A stretch of DNA of 64,000 nt from Eleusine coracana subsp. coracana. Lineage: Eukaryota > Streptophyta > Magnoliopsida > Poales > Poaceae. The notes under the pieces were generated by a model. That model worked only from the letters and a program-made list of their open reading frames with translations. It ran no database searches and had not been told where the DNA came from. Below, in pieces: positions 1 to 10,863 of this stretch. Each line of letters begins with the position of its first letter. Within the stretch, counting starts at the first letter, position 1. The position numbers and the translations under genes are program-made. The stretch covers positions 40,670,658 through 40,734,657 of the forward strand of contig CM064433.1 of NCBI GenBank assembly GCA_032690845.1. Direction: 5' to 3'.

Positions 1-952
1 GGCGGCATGAGGCGCATCGCGATGGGGGACCCTTCTCGGGGGAGTCTGGACCCGGAAGACCCTGCGGTACCGTGAGCGAAAGGTTGCTCCATGCGGCTTC
101 CAGGAAGCGCGTATGGGTCGTGCAAGCAGGTTTCTCCTGCAGGATGTAAATCGATTCGAGTCGCTGCCCCTCACAGTAACGAGTACCACTTGATCACTGC
201 TACGGAACAGTGCCGGAAGCCATTAAGATGCTGTGTGGGTTTAATACTGCTGTTTGAAATTATTAAGATTGTATTGCAACTATGATTGTTATAGCTCTAG
301 TGCAAACTAAATTTATTTCTCTGCATGACAACTCAACTTGATGCTAAAACTTGAAAAAGTAGGGATCCACTCTTAGGCGAGTTTTTCTGGCAATATCAAC
401 CCTACCCCTAGCCTTTGCATGTCTAGGTGTCGGCTGTAGTTGGCCAATTTGACGGGTCAGTCTTGCTGAGTAAACTAGTTACTCAGGGCGTAGCTCTATG
501 TGGTTTTCAGATGACCAGGACGGAGAGTGCCACTGTGGAGGAAGGTTCCATTGGGAGGGCCAGCGCCCTGACTGTTGGAACATCGAGTGGGAGCTGTGCA
601 CAAATGAAGATGAGGACTGGGTCCTTGCTTGCCGGTACGGTGCTTGGGCAAGGCACCTTTTAAGGCCGGATGTTCCCTGTGTGTCGCCGTGAGAGGGCGA
701 ATGTATCTTAGTTATATCGTCGAACTGGTGAACCAGTGTTGAACTTTTTCGCTTCCGCAACTTTATTCTGTCAAAACCCCGGTTTGTAATATAACTTCGG
801 ATTCATGTAAACTCTACTTCTCCACCTATGTTCCTTTTGCAATTATTTTCTTTCTCTGTCGTGTATTGTACTATTGGGCGCCACAGCGCGTGTCGCCACC
901 CGAGGAAGATCCTGGAACGGAACCGTCTCCGTGGTAAGGCGGGTCCGTGACA
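1..952 (+). mobile_element. 3' part of a Tekay/Del-type Ty3-gypsy LTR
   Basis: The stretch is colinear with 26447-27388, which is the 3' end of a 3' LTR. Shared blocks include the start (ggcggca), the region around 430-500 and the last 90 bases. It ends in CCGTGACA at 945-952, a normal LTR end in CA. From 953 the sequence is kinase intron, matching 38921 onward, so the LTR sits inside the intron between kinase exons 3 and 4. The left end and the first target-site copy are outside the window, so solo LTR and full element cannot be told apart. The short ORFs here are chance. Confidence 0.75.
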
Positions 953-1018
953 GAATTGATATTTTCTGTTTCTACATGTCCTTATTGTTGAGAAATTCAT
1001 GCTTATGCCACGATGCAG

Positions 1019-1719
1019 TGGTTACATGACACCTAAATATATAAGTGGCAATATAGTATCAAAAAGGCCGACATATACAGTTTGGGTGCTATAATTTTAC
1101 AAATTATAATAGGACGCAGGGTCGATGTAACATCTTGTGAGCACATTGTGGAACCTATAAGAATTTGAATTTAAATGTTCAAAACAAGGTCTCCTTGAAT
1201 GGTATCATCACGTTACCATCACAAAAATTTCTCATTCAAATTTTTTAGGTACTTGAGAATTGGAGCAACAGGATGGAGGCAAATACATCAATAACAGATT
1301 GTGAACAAATAAGAATGTCCCTTAAAATAAGCATCCAATGTGTGGAGTTTATAAAGGAAGACAGACCTTCAATAAAGGAAATACTTCAAATACTTTATAC
1401 GTGGGAGGACATAAATAATGGAAACGCCCGCGACAAGGAAACATATAAGGTATATCAGTCACGAAGAGACCATCAATTCACTTAGTGGGACCTATTTGGG
1501 TTCACAGGACGAATTCCTGAATGACAAATTTTAGTCCATAGTAAATCCAAACAGGAGTAATTATTAGCCAACTGATAGACTAATTGTGGTGTTGACTACA
1601 GTGTTGTGTTAACGACTAATGTAAGTTTACGGTTGTATATATGTTTGAAATAATCAGCTGATGGACTGCAACAATATGTGTGACAAGGAATCACACTGTA
1701 ATAAAAAAGAGGTAACAAT
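1019..1719 (+). pseudogene. Receptor-like cytoplasmic kinase, copy 1, last exons (decayed)
   Basis: Three exons match the intact copy at 34616-39801. Exon 4 is 1019-1156, exon 5 starts at 1249, and the exon-6 equivalent starts near 1661. The frame runs through the kinase C-lobe from the G-Y-M of the activation loop. Three defects are visible. The APE motif reads T-P-K, losing the conserved glutamate. The donor after exon 4 at 1157 is AT instead of GT. An LTR lies in the intron just upstream. Exon 5 read straight through ends at TAG 1483-1485. Exon 6 keeps an open frame with a 15-base in-frame length difference from copy 2, then is lost at about 1720 where hAT sequence begins. The 5' exons lie outside the window. 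Confidence 0.75.
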
Positions 1720-2117
1720 CGAGGAGATTGTCAACATATTCTCCACTGATTCTACACGCTTGATGAAAGTGACCAAAGAATCATCTAAAAGACCATCACT
1801 CATTCTATTTCTCATCTTATTCTTGACAAAATTTATCACTGAAAATGCCCTTTCAACACTTGCCGTTGCCACCGGTAGAATCAACACCAATTTGAGAAGC
1901 AAGTATATCAAATCATAAACATTACGTCTATTAGTTTCAACTAGCTTAATTTAGCGATCAGCAAGATTATTTATGCCTTCAAAGTTATCACTTCTTCTCA
2001 TGCCATCAATATATAGTTTTGAAGTTGCATTTCAAGTCTCAACAATTCCAAGCTTGAAAAATCATTGGGGTAAAATTCAGCAAGCCTCCTTGTGAGCATC
2101 AAATGCAGCAAATGAAT
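1720..2117 (-). pseudogene. hAT transposase C-terminal remnant
   Basis: On the reverse strand an open stretch at 1911-1720 carries the hAT dimerisation signature, with A-S-V-E-R-A-F-S followed by M-R-N-R-M and a run resembling the C-terminal region of plant TTF/zinc-finger MYM-like transposases. A second piece at about 2110-2000 reads as the preceding helix (R-R-L-A-E-F-Y-P). The two are separated by stops, so this is a relic. The left end fuses to kinase exon 6 homology at 1720. The right end is cut by a CACTA-like terminus at 2118. A related but different relic is at 9095-9937. Confidence 0.65.
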
Positions 2118-2280
2118 CACTACAGAAAAAATATAATATAGCAGCGGTACCCAAAAAGTGATAGAGACGGGTATAAAAGAAACCGCTATGGTGGCCAAAT
2201 AATTTTTAGCGGTGGTCCACATTGTGAACTGCCGCTAAAATTCTGAGATCCGTCTCCTTTTTTACCCGTTTGGCCCAACT
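2118..2280. mobile_element. CACTA-type transposon terminus
   Basis: The sequence starts CACTACAGAAAAA at 2118 inside the hAT relic. It carries GCGGT/ACCGC subterminal motifs in both orientations at about 2140-2245, like those of the complete CACTA element at 6175-7162. The other end was not found. The end at 5939 has a similar terminal motif but different subterminal repeats and a different flanking triplet. Confidence 0.5.
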
Positions 2281-2383
2281 GATAGAATGACATGGCAGTC
2301 TGGCTTTAGATGGGTGAGAAAACCTTAATTCATCTACTCTAGCACAAAACAACCATGGAGGCTTCAATTTAACTGTTCTCTGT

Positions 2384-3259
2384 CTATTGCATTGACAAAA
2401 TAGAGCACAGTAAGGAACTAGTACTCACAAGCTCTTCTCCATCTGCAAAGTGAGCAAGAGGACTGACATGCATTACCTCAAATAGCTTGTGGATGTTCCT
2501 GGTGGTCACTCGAGGACACCACAACAGGATGATGCTTGGTGAGTCAACGTTGATGTTGCTGGGCACAACAGCAATGGCCGTCGACGCATCAACTACCAGG
2601 CTGGAGTTGAGGACAAGGTGCTTGTCGGTGATGAAGGTCGACGAAGCGTGGAGCAGCGCTGGTGATGAGCTTGACGTGGTGTTGCAGCTGCTCCTGCAGG
2701 TTACGGGGTTGAGCTTGATGATGGGGGTGTCGTGGTCATCCATTTCAGCATGGATCCCAAGCAGTTCGCCATCATCCTGGGTGAAGCCGGGCGTCGAGCA
2801 CTTGGTGGGCGGGTTGGTGTTGATGTAGCTGGACACCGCCGTGATGACTATAGGCATAGCAGCAGCACGGGCGGGGATGTGGACGACCTCCTTGACGCTG
2901 TCACACACCTCAGCATGTGTCATGTCGTCAAGGGCGTGACTCAGACATTTCATGGAGCAGTTGGCGGGTGCATCGACGTTGATGTGGTTGTGCTCGAGGT
3001 CGAGGGATATGAGCGCAGCAGCAGCTTGGGTGGGCTCCTTGGCGATGCTGATGGATGCGGAGGAAGCTCAGGGCGGTGCTGATGTTGTTGAAGCCACGGA
3101 TATCAAGGTTGTAGAGACACCCATGAGGAGGGAAGTTGTCTCCTTCATCCCCTCACCGAGCTCGACCAGCAGATCATGAATCCGGGTTTTCTGGACATCA
3201 CTCATGGCGGCAATCTCCTCCTCGTAGCCCATGGTGCGAGATGAATCACACAGAGCCAT
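2384..3259 (-). pseudogene. Unrecognised ORF with one internal stop
   Basis: On the reverse strand a single frame runs from ATG at 3259 to the stop at 2384-2386, about 290 codons. It is interrupted only by TGA at 3070-3068, after 63 codons. The N-terminal part is hydrophilic and helical, with a Glu/Lys-rich run (D-L-L-V-E-L-G-E-G-M-K-E). The C-terminal part is rich in Ser, Thr, Val and His. No signal peptide or membrane segment is visible, and I do not recognise the family. The long frame may be a gene with a nonsense mutation or a chance ORF in GC-richer DNA. It diverges from the MATH-BTB gene at 3486. A GT...AG pair near 2490-2455 is too short to be a convincing intron. Confidence 0.4.
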
Positions 3260-3485
3260 GGATCGACTGCTCTGAATACCTAATGTAACGATCCTGCTTC
3301 ATCTCTAACACAATCACACCAGTAATGATAGTTCGAGGGTATAAATATAGGGGATACAAGGAGTTTGGAGGGAATATGGACTGGGAAGAGCAGGTGGTAC
3401 AGAGGAGGCCGAAGCCGGTGGTTGATGCCTTCTCTATTCTCTGGTTGCTTCCTTTTGTAGCATTCGGCTGATCACTTGTCGGCCC

Positions 3486-4503
3486 ATGGGCCCAGCCTGG
3501 ACGAGGCCCAACCACCAGCATGTCCAGTCCGTGACAGTGCACTACTACCCACAAGGCAACAAAGAAAGCAGCAACGACTGCATATCCATATTTATGTTTC
3601 TAGACGTCACTTCAGCTGTTGCGGAGGTGAAGGCACGGTACAATATCATCCTACTTGACTACGATACCGGAAAAAAAGAGCCAGACTTCACAACAGTTAA
3701 CCAGAGCCAGATCACTACTTTCACATGCAACAAATACAACCTTCTTTTTGTAAATTATCCACGGGGACGGGGGTTTGTCCAGAGGAAGGCTCTAGAGCAA
3801 CGGAACGAGTTTCCTTTGGAAGTGGTGGATGAAGGGGAAGCCGCAGCCGACTTATAAAAAATGACCGTTTTAGGGTCAGGTGTGACATTACCGTCTTGAA
3901 GGAGTTCACAACGAAGGATGCTTCCCTGATGAGGTCCGATGACATCATCGTGCCGCCCCCGGACATTGGCCATGGCCTCCGTTTTCTCCTCTCAAGTGGG
4001 GAGGGTGCAGACGTTGAGTTCGATGTCGCTGGGGAAACATGTGCTGCGCATAGGTGCATACTCGCTGCTCGATCGCCCGTGTTCATGGCGGAGCTCTTTG
4101 GCGCTATGAAGGAGAAGACTGCAACTTACATAAGAGTTGAAGATGTGGAAGCAGGAGTATTCAAGGCCTTGCTTCACTTCATTTACAACGACTCCCTGCC
4201 TGACATAGAGGAGAGTGAGATTGTCTTCATGGCTCACCATTTACTCGTTGCAGCGGACAGATATAGGCTGGAGAGGCTGAAGCTAGTGTGCGAGAAAGAG
4301 CTCTGTAGATGCATCGACACGAGCACAGTAGCAACTACATTGGCATTGGCTGATCAACATAATTGTCATGGGCTGAAAGAGTCATGTTTCAGATTTCTCA
4401 GGACTCATGAAAATATGAAGGCAGCCATGGCTACTGACGGATTTGAGCATCTGATAAGAAGTTGCTCACCGCTTGTTAGAGAGTTGCTCACCGCTTGTTA
4501 GAG
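3486..4503 (+). pseudogene. MATH-BTB (BPM/SPOP-like) gene, frameshifted
   Basis: MATH-BTB proteins are substrate adaptors of CUL3 ubiquitin ligases and are expanded in grasses. The first frame (3486-3857) encodes most of a MATH domain, beginning near H-Y-Y-P and containing I-F-M-F-L-D. It ends at TAA 3855. The following residues (K-N-D-R-F-R-V-R-C-D) are present in another frame from about 3853, so a one-base shift breaks the protein. The second frame, with ATG at 3896, encodes a BTB domain (A-D-V-E-F-D-V, A-A-H-R-C-I-L-A-A-R-S-P-V-F, L-L-V-A-A-D-R-Y) and a BACK-like tail to 4501. The MATH N-terminus is missing. A 22-bp duplication alters the C-terminus. The BTB half alone could still be translated. 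Confidence 0.75.
4460..4503 (+). repeat. 22-bp perfect tandem duplication at the BTB gene end
   Basis: Positions 4460-4481 and 4482-4503 are identical. The duplication shifts the frame and creates TAG at 4499-4501. Without it the frame would run A-K-V-S-T then TGA at 4526-4528, the usual sort of ending for this family. It therefore swaps the last five residues for three others. Confidence 0.85.
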
Positions 4504-5200
4504 AATTGCTGGCCAAAGTTTCAACGTGACCAGTCCAGCATTGGAGCAGCAAACTCAATTTGGATTTTATTATGCAACTTTTTCATGGAATCCATTGTTT
4601 TTCTATCTCTAGTGTAAATATATATGTGAGGTTACTCATGGGTTGCTCCATTGTTTTTCATGGATTTTATTTTTATAGGCTTCTATATCGTTGCCACTCA
4701 GTACGAGTTCAGATATTTTTTTCGAATAAAATTTATAAAATTGATTTCGATAAATAGCCTTGATTTTTATTAATATGCTAGTTGCAAATACTTGTTCAAA
4801 ACACATGTTTCGAGCAACCCATCTTAAACCCACTGTACTTGATCATGTGGTTGTCCTTCATTTGACTGGTCTCACCCATCATGTTCTACTACAGATAGTG
4901 AGATATATCACTCGTTAAAAGAAATACAGATAGCGACATATTTTACACATTACATTTGAGATGTCCCATATTCTCCTGTCATACAATGTGGAACCTTGCG
5001 TAGTGTTCTCCAACAATTATCCAAAAACCAAGTTCATAATCAAAATTCTATGGTGCCATTAGTATAGACTATAAACCACCCTCCAACAGTTTCTTTGCCA
5101 CCTGCGATCGCGCGTCGTCATCTGCAGGCAGCCATTGTCGTGCCCTTGATGCCGGACGTGCGGAACAACAATGCTTCATCGCTTCTTGCCAACTTGCCTA
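4504..5200. other. AT-rich spacer
   Basis: No convincing ORF, repeat boundary or RNA gene was seen. The first part is the 3' flank of the MATH-BTB gene and may contain its UTR. Confidence 0.4.
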
Positions 5201-5939
5201 TTGTCCATGATAATATGAGAAATACAAACTGAGTTTTTTGTTGATAATATGATTTCAGATAAAAAAGATATCAACTACAAAGTTTCATATGTTTTAGAGA
5301 TCTACAAGTTTTGTTTTTTACTATTTTCTTCGTCCGAAGTCATTTGAAAAATTCAAATTTTCAAATTTGACAAATTCAAATGTACTTTTCATTGACAAAG
5401 TTAATTCATATTAAAAAATATGTAACTACAAAGTTGTATAACTTCTAAACATGTATAACGTTTATTTTGGTTATTTATTCACTCGACATAGTGGTAATAA
5501 CATTGTTCACAAATCTTATGTCTCACCTACAGTTTCATATGAAACTATATGAGACATATAGATTTTGTGAACAATGTTACTATCAATTTGAGTAATAAAC
5601 TAATGATCAGAATCAAAGTTGTAGATGTTCCGAACTTATACAACTTTGTAGTTGATTTTTTAATTTGAATTAATTTATATCTTTAAAATAAAATTTGAAT
5701 TTATCTTTGCCAAATGTTAGGAGAAAAACACTTGGCAAAGAAGATCTTTGCCGAGTGTTAGGAAAGAAACACTCGACAAAGACCTTGTTTGCCTAGTGTC
5801 AGAAAAAACACTCGGTAAACACAATTTTTGCCAGGTGTTATTGTTTTTGACTCTCGACAAAAGGCTTTTTGCCAAGTGGCTGAAAAAATACACTCGGAAA
5901 ACTTTGAGACACTCCACATTTTTCAGTTTTCTGGTAGTG
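5200..5939 (+). mobile_element. CACTA element 3' terminus with subterminal repeats
   Basis: The right end reads CTGGTAGTG at 5931-5939, the complement of CACTACCAG. Between about 5706 and 5910 short repeats of TTTGCCGAGTG / CACTCGGCAAAG type alternate in both orientations, the usual subterminal array of a common grass CACTA group. A near-perfect hairpin lies at 5494-5583. The left boundary is only approximate and no matching 5' end was found, so the element appears truncated. Confidence 0.6.
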
Positions 5940-6174
5940 ATGCCTAGTGGTGCAGTTAGCCTTGGCATGAAGGGATGGTGTCAGGCAGGATCTTGAACGC
6001 CGGAATGCACTCATGGGACGACCAAAAGAGCCACCTGGTTTTATTTGATTTTTTTTAGAAAATAACTTTTAGGCAGTTTTTGGAGGACATGAGTTTCTTT
6101 TCTTCCCAATAATAAGGAACTTTCTAAAACCAGGTTTTTATTAGAGAACATTTTTAGAGAGTTGATGGAGATGA

Positions 6175-7162
6175 CACTGCCACAAAACGGGCCTTTAGCA
6201 GCATGGTAAAAAAATATCATAGTGGCGATTTTATTACGAACTGCCGTTATAAATGAAAATATATTTTTAGCAGCGATCAACAAAGTCAAACACCATTAAA
6301 AATAAATTCAATTTTTAGCAGTGGACAGGAACATGAGTCGTCGCTAAAAATCGATTTTTGATGAGGGATAACATCTTGAATCTTCGCTAAAAATAACATG
6401 CGACAACATCGATCCGTGGCTCTCTCTCCAGATCGTTGCACACAGATTCTGTGTTTCTCTCTTTAATCTCTCCCATGTGTCACTCCCTCTCTCACCCCCC
6501 CCCCTCTCTCTCACCACCATCCCAGCCCGCCCCATCCCGTGCTGCCACCATCCCGTGTGGCCTCCTCTGGCGCCGCCCCCTCCTCCGACGTCCCCTCCGA
6601 CGCTGCCCCCATCCTCCAGAACTTCCTTCGACGCCCCCTCCTCCGGTGCAGCCTTCAAACGCCACCCCCTCATCCAGCGCCGCCTCGGACGCCACACCCT
6701 CCAGCGCCGCCCCCCCCCCCCCCCTCCAGTGGATCGGCATGGGGCGGGCAAGGAGGAGCGGCCCCCTCTAGCGAGGGCGGAGGAACGTCGCCCCCTCCAG
6801 CACGGGCGGAGGAAAGACGCCCCCTCCCCTGATGGCCTTGCATGGCACCCCTCCTCCAGCAACCGCGCGCGGGGCGGATCCGACTGGGAGAGGCGGCGGC
6901 GCATCGTGGTCTGGCGGATCTGTCAGGGCAAGGCGGTGGCGCATCGTGGGCTCTTCACGGGCTGGCGGATCCGAATGAGCGAGGCAGCTAGGGTTTGGGA
7001 TTTTTTTATTTTTCGTATTAATTCAATGTGGATGTTCTAGCGATGGTTTCTTTACGCCGTAACAATTGATTATTTTTAGCTATGAAACAATAGCGGCAAG
7101 TTGGTTACCCCATCGCTATAGTGCATTTTGTGCCGCTGCTAAAAGCCTGTATTATGGTAGTG
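6175..7162. mobile_element. Complete non-autonomous CACTA transposon (988 bp) with GC-rich cargo
   Basis: The left end CACTGCCACAAAACGGGC and the complement of the right end CACTACCATAATACAGGC are imperfect terminal inverted repeats, and both continue into TTTAGCAGC. The 3-bp target duplication TGA is at 6172-6174 and 7163-7165. Subterminal GCGGY-type motifs occur at both ends. No transposase is present. The centre (about 6430-6990) is very GC- and C-rich with proline-rich frames and ends in a GCTAGGGTTTGGG block typical of grass 5' leaders. It may be captured gene sequence. Confidence 0.8.
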
Positions 7163-7360
7163 TGAGGAGGCCGTAGTGCCGACTGTCAGGTGGTTTAACT
7201 CCTCACCGATATCCAATCACAGAATGAAGTTGAAGGCTTTACATGCTAGAACTAGACATAGAAAAAGGTAACCTCTGCTTTAGGTTTCATAACTGAAAAG
7301 AGTCCCCCATATGTTTCTCCTCACCGACTCGTCTAGATTCTACCCAAAGAAAGAAGACCT

Positions 7361-7640
7361 ATGTCGAGCACTTCCCCAGCCGATGACTCAACCGCGTCGA
7401 GCAAATCATCCATCATTGTCAAGGCCATGTGAGGGTCTCACAAGATCACGATCGAAGGTTACTATGATACCAAGGGACTTGGCACCGGGAAGTTCATCGC
7501 AACCAACCCCTTCGTCCTTGGAGGGCACACCTGGTCCATCCACTACTACCTTGATGGCATTCGGCCAGCCAGCGCTGACTTCATATCCGTCTTCCTGAAT
7601 CTAGCCAGCCACCACCTTAGTGCACAATTAAAGACTCATA
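7361..7640 (+). pseudogene. MATH domain fragment of a second BPM-type gene
   Basis: From ATG 7361 a serine-rich leader (M-S-S-T-S-P-A-D-D) is followed by an in-frame TGA at 7430-7432. The same frame then gives a recognisable MATH N-terminal half: G-S-H-K-I-T-I-E-G-Y, F-V-L-G-G-H-T-W-S-I-H-Y-Y, F-I-S-V-F-L-N-L. Homology stops near 7626, with no BTB half in the next kilobase. It overlaps in domain position with the MATH start at 3486, so it is a separate copy and not the missing N-terminus of that gene. Confidence 0.7.
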
Positions 7641-8563
7641 AGATACATGGATCTACTTCTCCTAATCTCTGGTGTAGTGAAACCACCCAGGGCGACTACC
7701 CAACTGGACTACATATTCAATTTGTTTGCTCTTCAACTCTGTCGGCCTCCCGGCGATGTGCAGCAGCTTCTTGGCTTCCTAGGCATAAACCTCTATCAAC
7801 TCTCCTATTTTGAGGCATCATATGATGTATACATAGCATATGGACACGTTCTCACTTTGCTTGGCCACGAAGTTAGCTCCTAAAGAATGAATTCAAGTCA
7901 TTTTTATACCTTCCATATCAAACACCAACTTCCAGAAATCATAACTCCCATGTACAGAGTCCTAATGGGGAAAATTTGGACTCTACCTCGTAGAGCTCAA
8001 AAAAAAAATAAACAACTTTGATATTCATTTGATCTCCTAATTCCATCGTCTTGCTTCCTAAATATGCGATGCAAAAATATCCATCCTGATTTGACTTTAT
8101 ATCTCCTAGCTTTGGAATGAAAATACTTTGATCCATATATGTTCCGGAAATACCTTGACACGATCTACAACTTTTGTATTCAATGGTTTCCCACTAGAGC
8201 ACGACGTGAACCCCAAAACCACATCATGCTATTTCTAGACTACGTGAGTTGATCTTTCCTTCTAGATAAACCTTCAGAAATTCTTAGGCATTGGGTTACA
8301 ACCTTGGACTTGCATGTTTGGGTTCATGGGCTTCTAGGGATGTCTTGTAGGTGCTATAAGCTTGTGGGAATCCTTCCTTGCATGGCGAGCCGGGCTTCAT
8401 ATCATACTTGTCATATTTGAGCCTTTATAGTGTCATTTATCTAATTCTACAACATAGGACTCAAACCACACTACATGTGAAAATGAGCAACATTAGAGGT
8501 AATAACACATACCTGTGATGAGAATATAGTGGGAAAATGGTTGATTTTGGTGTATAAAGTGGT
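7641..8563. other. Spacer, probably degenerate retroelement sequence
   Basis: No gene was recognised. A phrase at about 8165-8190 (ATCTACAACTTTTGTATTC) resembles the leader of the Tekay element at 21309-21330, so part of this may be old LTR or leader sequence. Confidence 0.3.
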
Positions 8564-8965
8564 ATGTTAGAAAGCGCCAACACCCGGCTACTGGAACATC
8601 AACTAGGAGCCTTGCAACCCGTAGAAGGAATATCATGTTGTTTGCTAGTACGGTGTCATGGGCATGACACCTATCATGGTTGGATGCCTATATGTATCGT
8701 TGTGAGAGGGCGATTGTATTCGATCCATTTTGGCAAACTTGTCATTCTTGTTGAATTATTTGCTTCTGCATTTTTATCAAACTCTAGTATGTAACTTAAT
8801 CTTGAATTTATGTAAAACTTCATACTCTATCTATGTTCTTGTTGTAAGCTATATTGTTCCTGTCATATGTTGTATTATTGGGCACCACAACACATGTCAC
8901 CAGCCGAGAAGGATCCTAATGATGAGATTGTCTTCATTGCAGGACGATTCTATCATAGTTTCTAA
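8564..8965 (+). mobile_element. Tekay-type LTR fragment
   Basis: This is colinear with 27000-27360 and 570-930. Shared blocks include GTGAGAGGGCGATTGTA, the TTGCTTCTGCA region and GGCACCACAACACATGTC followed by a GGATCCT block. Both termini are missing. It is a decayed fifth copy of the LTR family in this window. Confidence 0.6.
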
Positions 8966-9094
8966 AAAATACAATTTTATTAAAAACTTTTAGATGTTTG
9001 GGTACAACAAACATTCTACAAGCCACTACATTTTCTTTCTCTATAGTGTTTTAATTGTACTGATTTATTCATGCATGGTTTATAGTTAAAAGAT

Positions 9095-9937
9095 ATGCTG
9101 AAATTGTTTCATATTACAAATGAATTGTCACTTCATTTTCAAAAGAGAGATCAAAATATTGTTCAAGCCATATCATTGCTTGTGGATGTGAAAGCAGGAT
9201 TGGTTGACATGAGAGACAATGGTTGGGGGGACCTATTTTCTGAAGTTACAACATTTTGTGAAGCAAAGCACATTGAGATACCATCTGTGAATGCACCAAG
9301 ACCAAGATGGGGCTGCTGAAGGCAACAAAAAGGGATTATGATCACTAAAGAGCATCATTATCGTGTTGACACATTCTATGCTGTTGTAGATGCTATAAAC
9401 ACTAAAATGAATCATCACTTTAATGATGTTTCTTTTGAGTTATTTTTGTGCTTTTCTTGTCTCGATCAAAGGGAGTCTTTTGGTAAGTTTAATATGGACA
9501 AACTTGTTGAGCTAGCAGGGATCTATGATACTAATTTCTCCACTAATGATCTTTCAAATATAAAGGATCAATGTCAAACCTTCATTTCTCATGTTAGATG
9601 AGTTCATGATTTTACTAGCTGCCATGATTTTGGAAGTTAGTCAGTGAAGATGGTTGAAATTAAAAGACATTTGATGTTTCCGTTGGTCTATTGTCTAATT
9701 GAGCAAGCACTACTCCTTCACGTAGCAATAGCATATGTGGAAAGAGCCTTTTCAGGTATGAAAATTATCAAGACCGCTCTATGCAACAAGATGAATGATG
9801 AATGGCTTAGTTACTTAATGATATGCTACACCGAGAAGGAGATGTTTAAAAGGCTTGATACTGATACAGTCATGAAGCGCTTTCAAGCCATGAAACATCG
9901 GAGGTTCGATCTTCCCCGACGATCGTGCCATGCTTAA
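9095..9937 (+). pseudogene. hAT transposase 3' part (decayed)
   Basis: Three frames at 9095-9319, 9338-9601 and 9644-9937 together resemble the C-terminal half of a plant hAT transposase of the zinc-finger MYM/TTF type. The first includes a D-M-R-D-N-G-W-G-D-L run. The last carries the dimerisation domain with V-E-R-A-F-S-G-M-K and a following L-C-N-K-M-N-D-E-W-L. Stops at 9317 and 9599 and frame changes break it, so it cannot make transposase. Terminal inverted repeats were not identified. Confidence 0.7.
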
Positions 9938-10212
9938 TACTTATTTAGTATGTTCAATCAATCATTACTTACCATGGTTTTACATTATCATATAATTATG
10001 GGGTTTTATTGAATTTTAAACAAATTAGTAGTAGGACAATCATCATAGGTAGATTTTGATCTTGGCTTTGCCACTGCTTGTTGTTTATTTGTGGCAGTGA
10101 TAATTGTACCAGGATCTAGAACACGTAGGCATGAGAGTGCTTGCTCATAACATGGCTATCAGTTAATAATTTTGCTACAAATCTTGTAGGTGGTTGAAGT
10201 GCAAAAGGTGAT
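9938..10212. other. Short spacer
   Basis: AT-rich sequence between the hAT relic and the copia LTR. Nothing else was recognised. Confidence 0.3.
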
Positions 10213-10861
10213 TGTTGGTGACTGGCTTACATTCTTCAAAGGACCAATGACCGAGAGGGGGGGGGGGTGAATCAGGAACTCGCTTACATTTGCTTGTTAC
10301 TCTTGGAGACTTGGTCTTCTAAAGCCGCCCTTGAGCTCCCAACTTGTTGTGGTGAGACGAGGACGTTTGTGAAGGTGTGATTCGCGTCTGGAGGAAAAGA
10401 ATCAAGTGGAGAAAGAAATCCAAGCATGATCTTTGTGATTGCTTGGCAGGGAAAAGGGTTGAGAGAGACCCAGCCACTTTGTGTGGCTCCTCAACGAGGA
10501 CATAGGAACTACTTAGTGTGGTTGCCAAACCTCAGGCTAATTCCTTGTGTCTCTCTTTACATTTCTGTATTTCTTTCTTATTATTGTGCTCGATTCACTT
10601 GTTGATTGTGTTGCTAGCTATTCTTCAAAGAATCCTAAGTGTCCATTATTGTAGCTTCACCTTTATCAAGTATTGTATCTCTAATTGTTTAGTTATCTAC
10701 ATTTAAATAAGTTTTAGAGAAAGGATTGGTGAAGTTCAGTGGTGACCGAAGTTCCGTCGTTTCTGACGGAAGTTCCGTTGTTCCTGTCATTTGATCAAAA
10801 CTTAGTGCTTTTTCAGGATTATTTTTAGATTGTCTATTCACCCCCCTCTAGGCAACTTTCA
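10213..10861 (+). mobile_element. 5' LTR of a Ty1-copia element
   Basis: The right end is clear: a C-rich block (CACCCCCCTCTAGGC) then TTTCA at 10861, directly before the primer binding site. The left end is a guess at TGTTGGTGAC (10213), about 40 bases before the GACCGAGAGGGGGGG block seen near the start of such LTRs. It is not obviously homologous to the copia LTR at 19091/27389, so the two belong to different elements or subfamilies. Confidence 0.55.
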
Positions 10862-10863
10862 AT

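Noticed and set aside
2115..5942. One large CACTA element from 2118 to 5939 carrying the MATH-BTB gene
   Set aside because: The terminal bases are similar (CACTAC-AGAAAA and CACTACCAGAAAA), but the subterminal repeats belong to different types and the flanking triplets AAT and ATG do not match.
6344..7040. Overlapping 180-codon ORFs on both strands
   Set aside because: They are frames in a C-rich low-complexity stretch inside a CACTA element. Several frames are open at once, so none is supported as coding.
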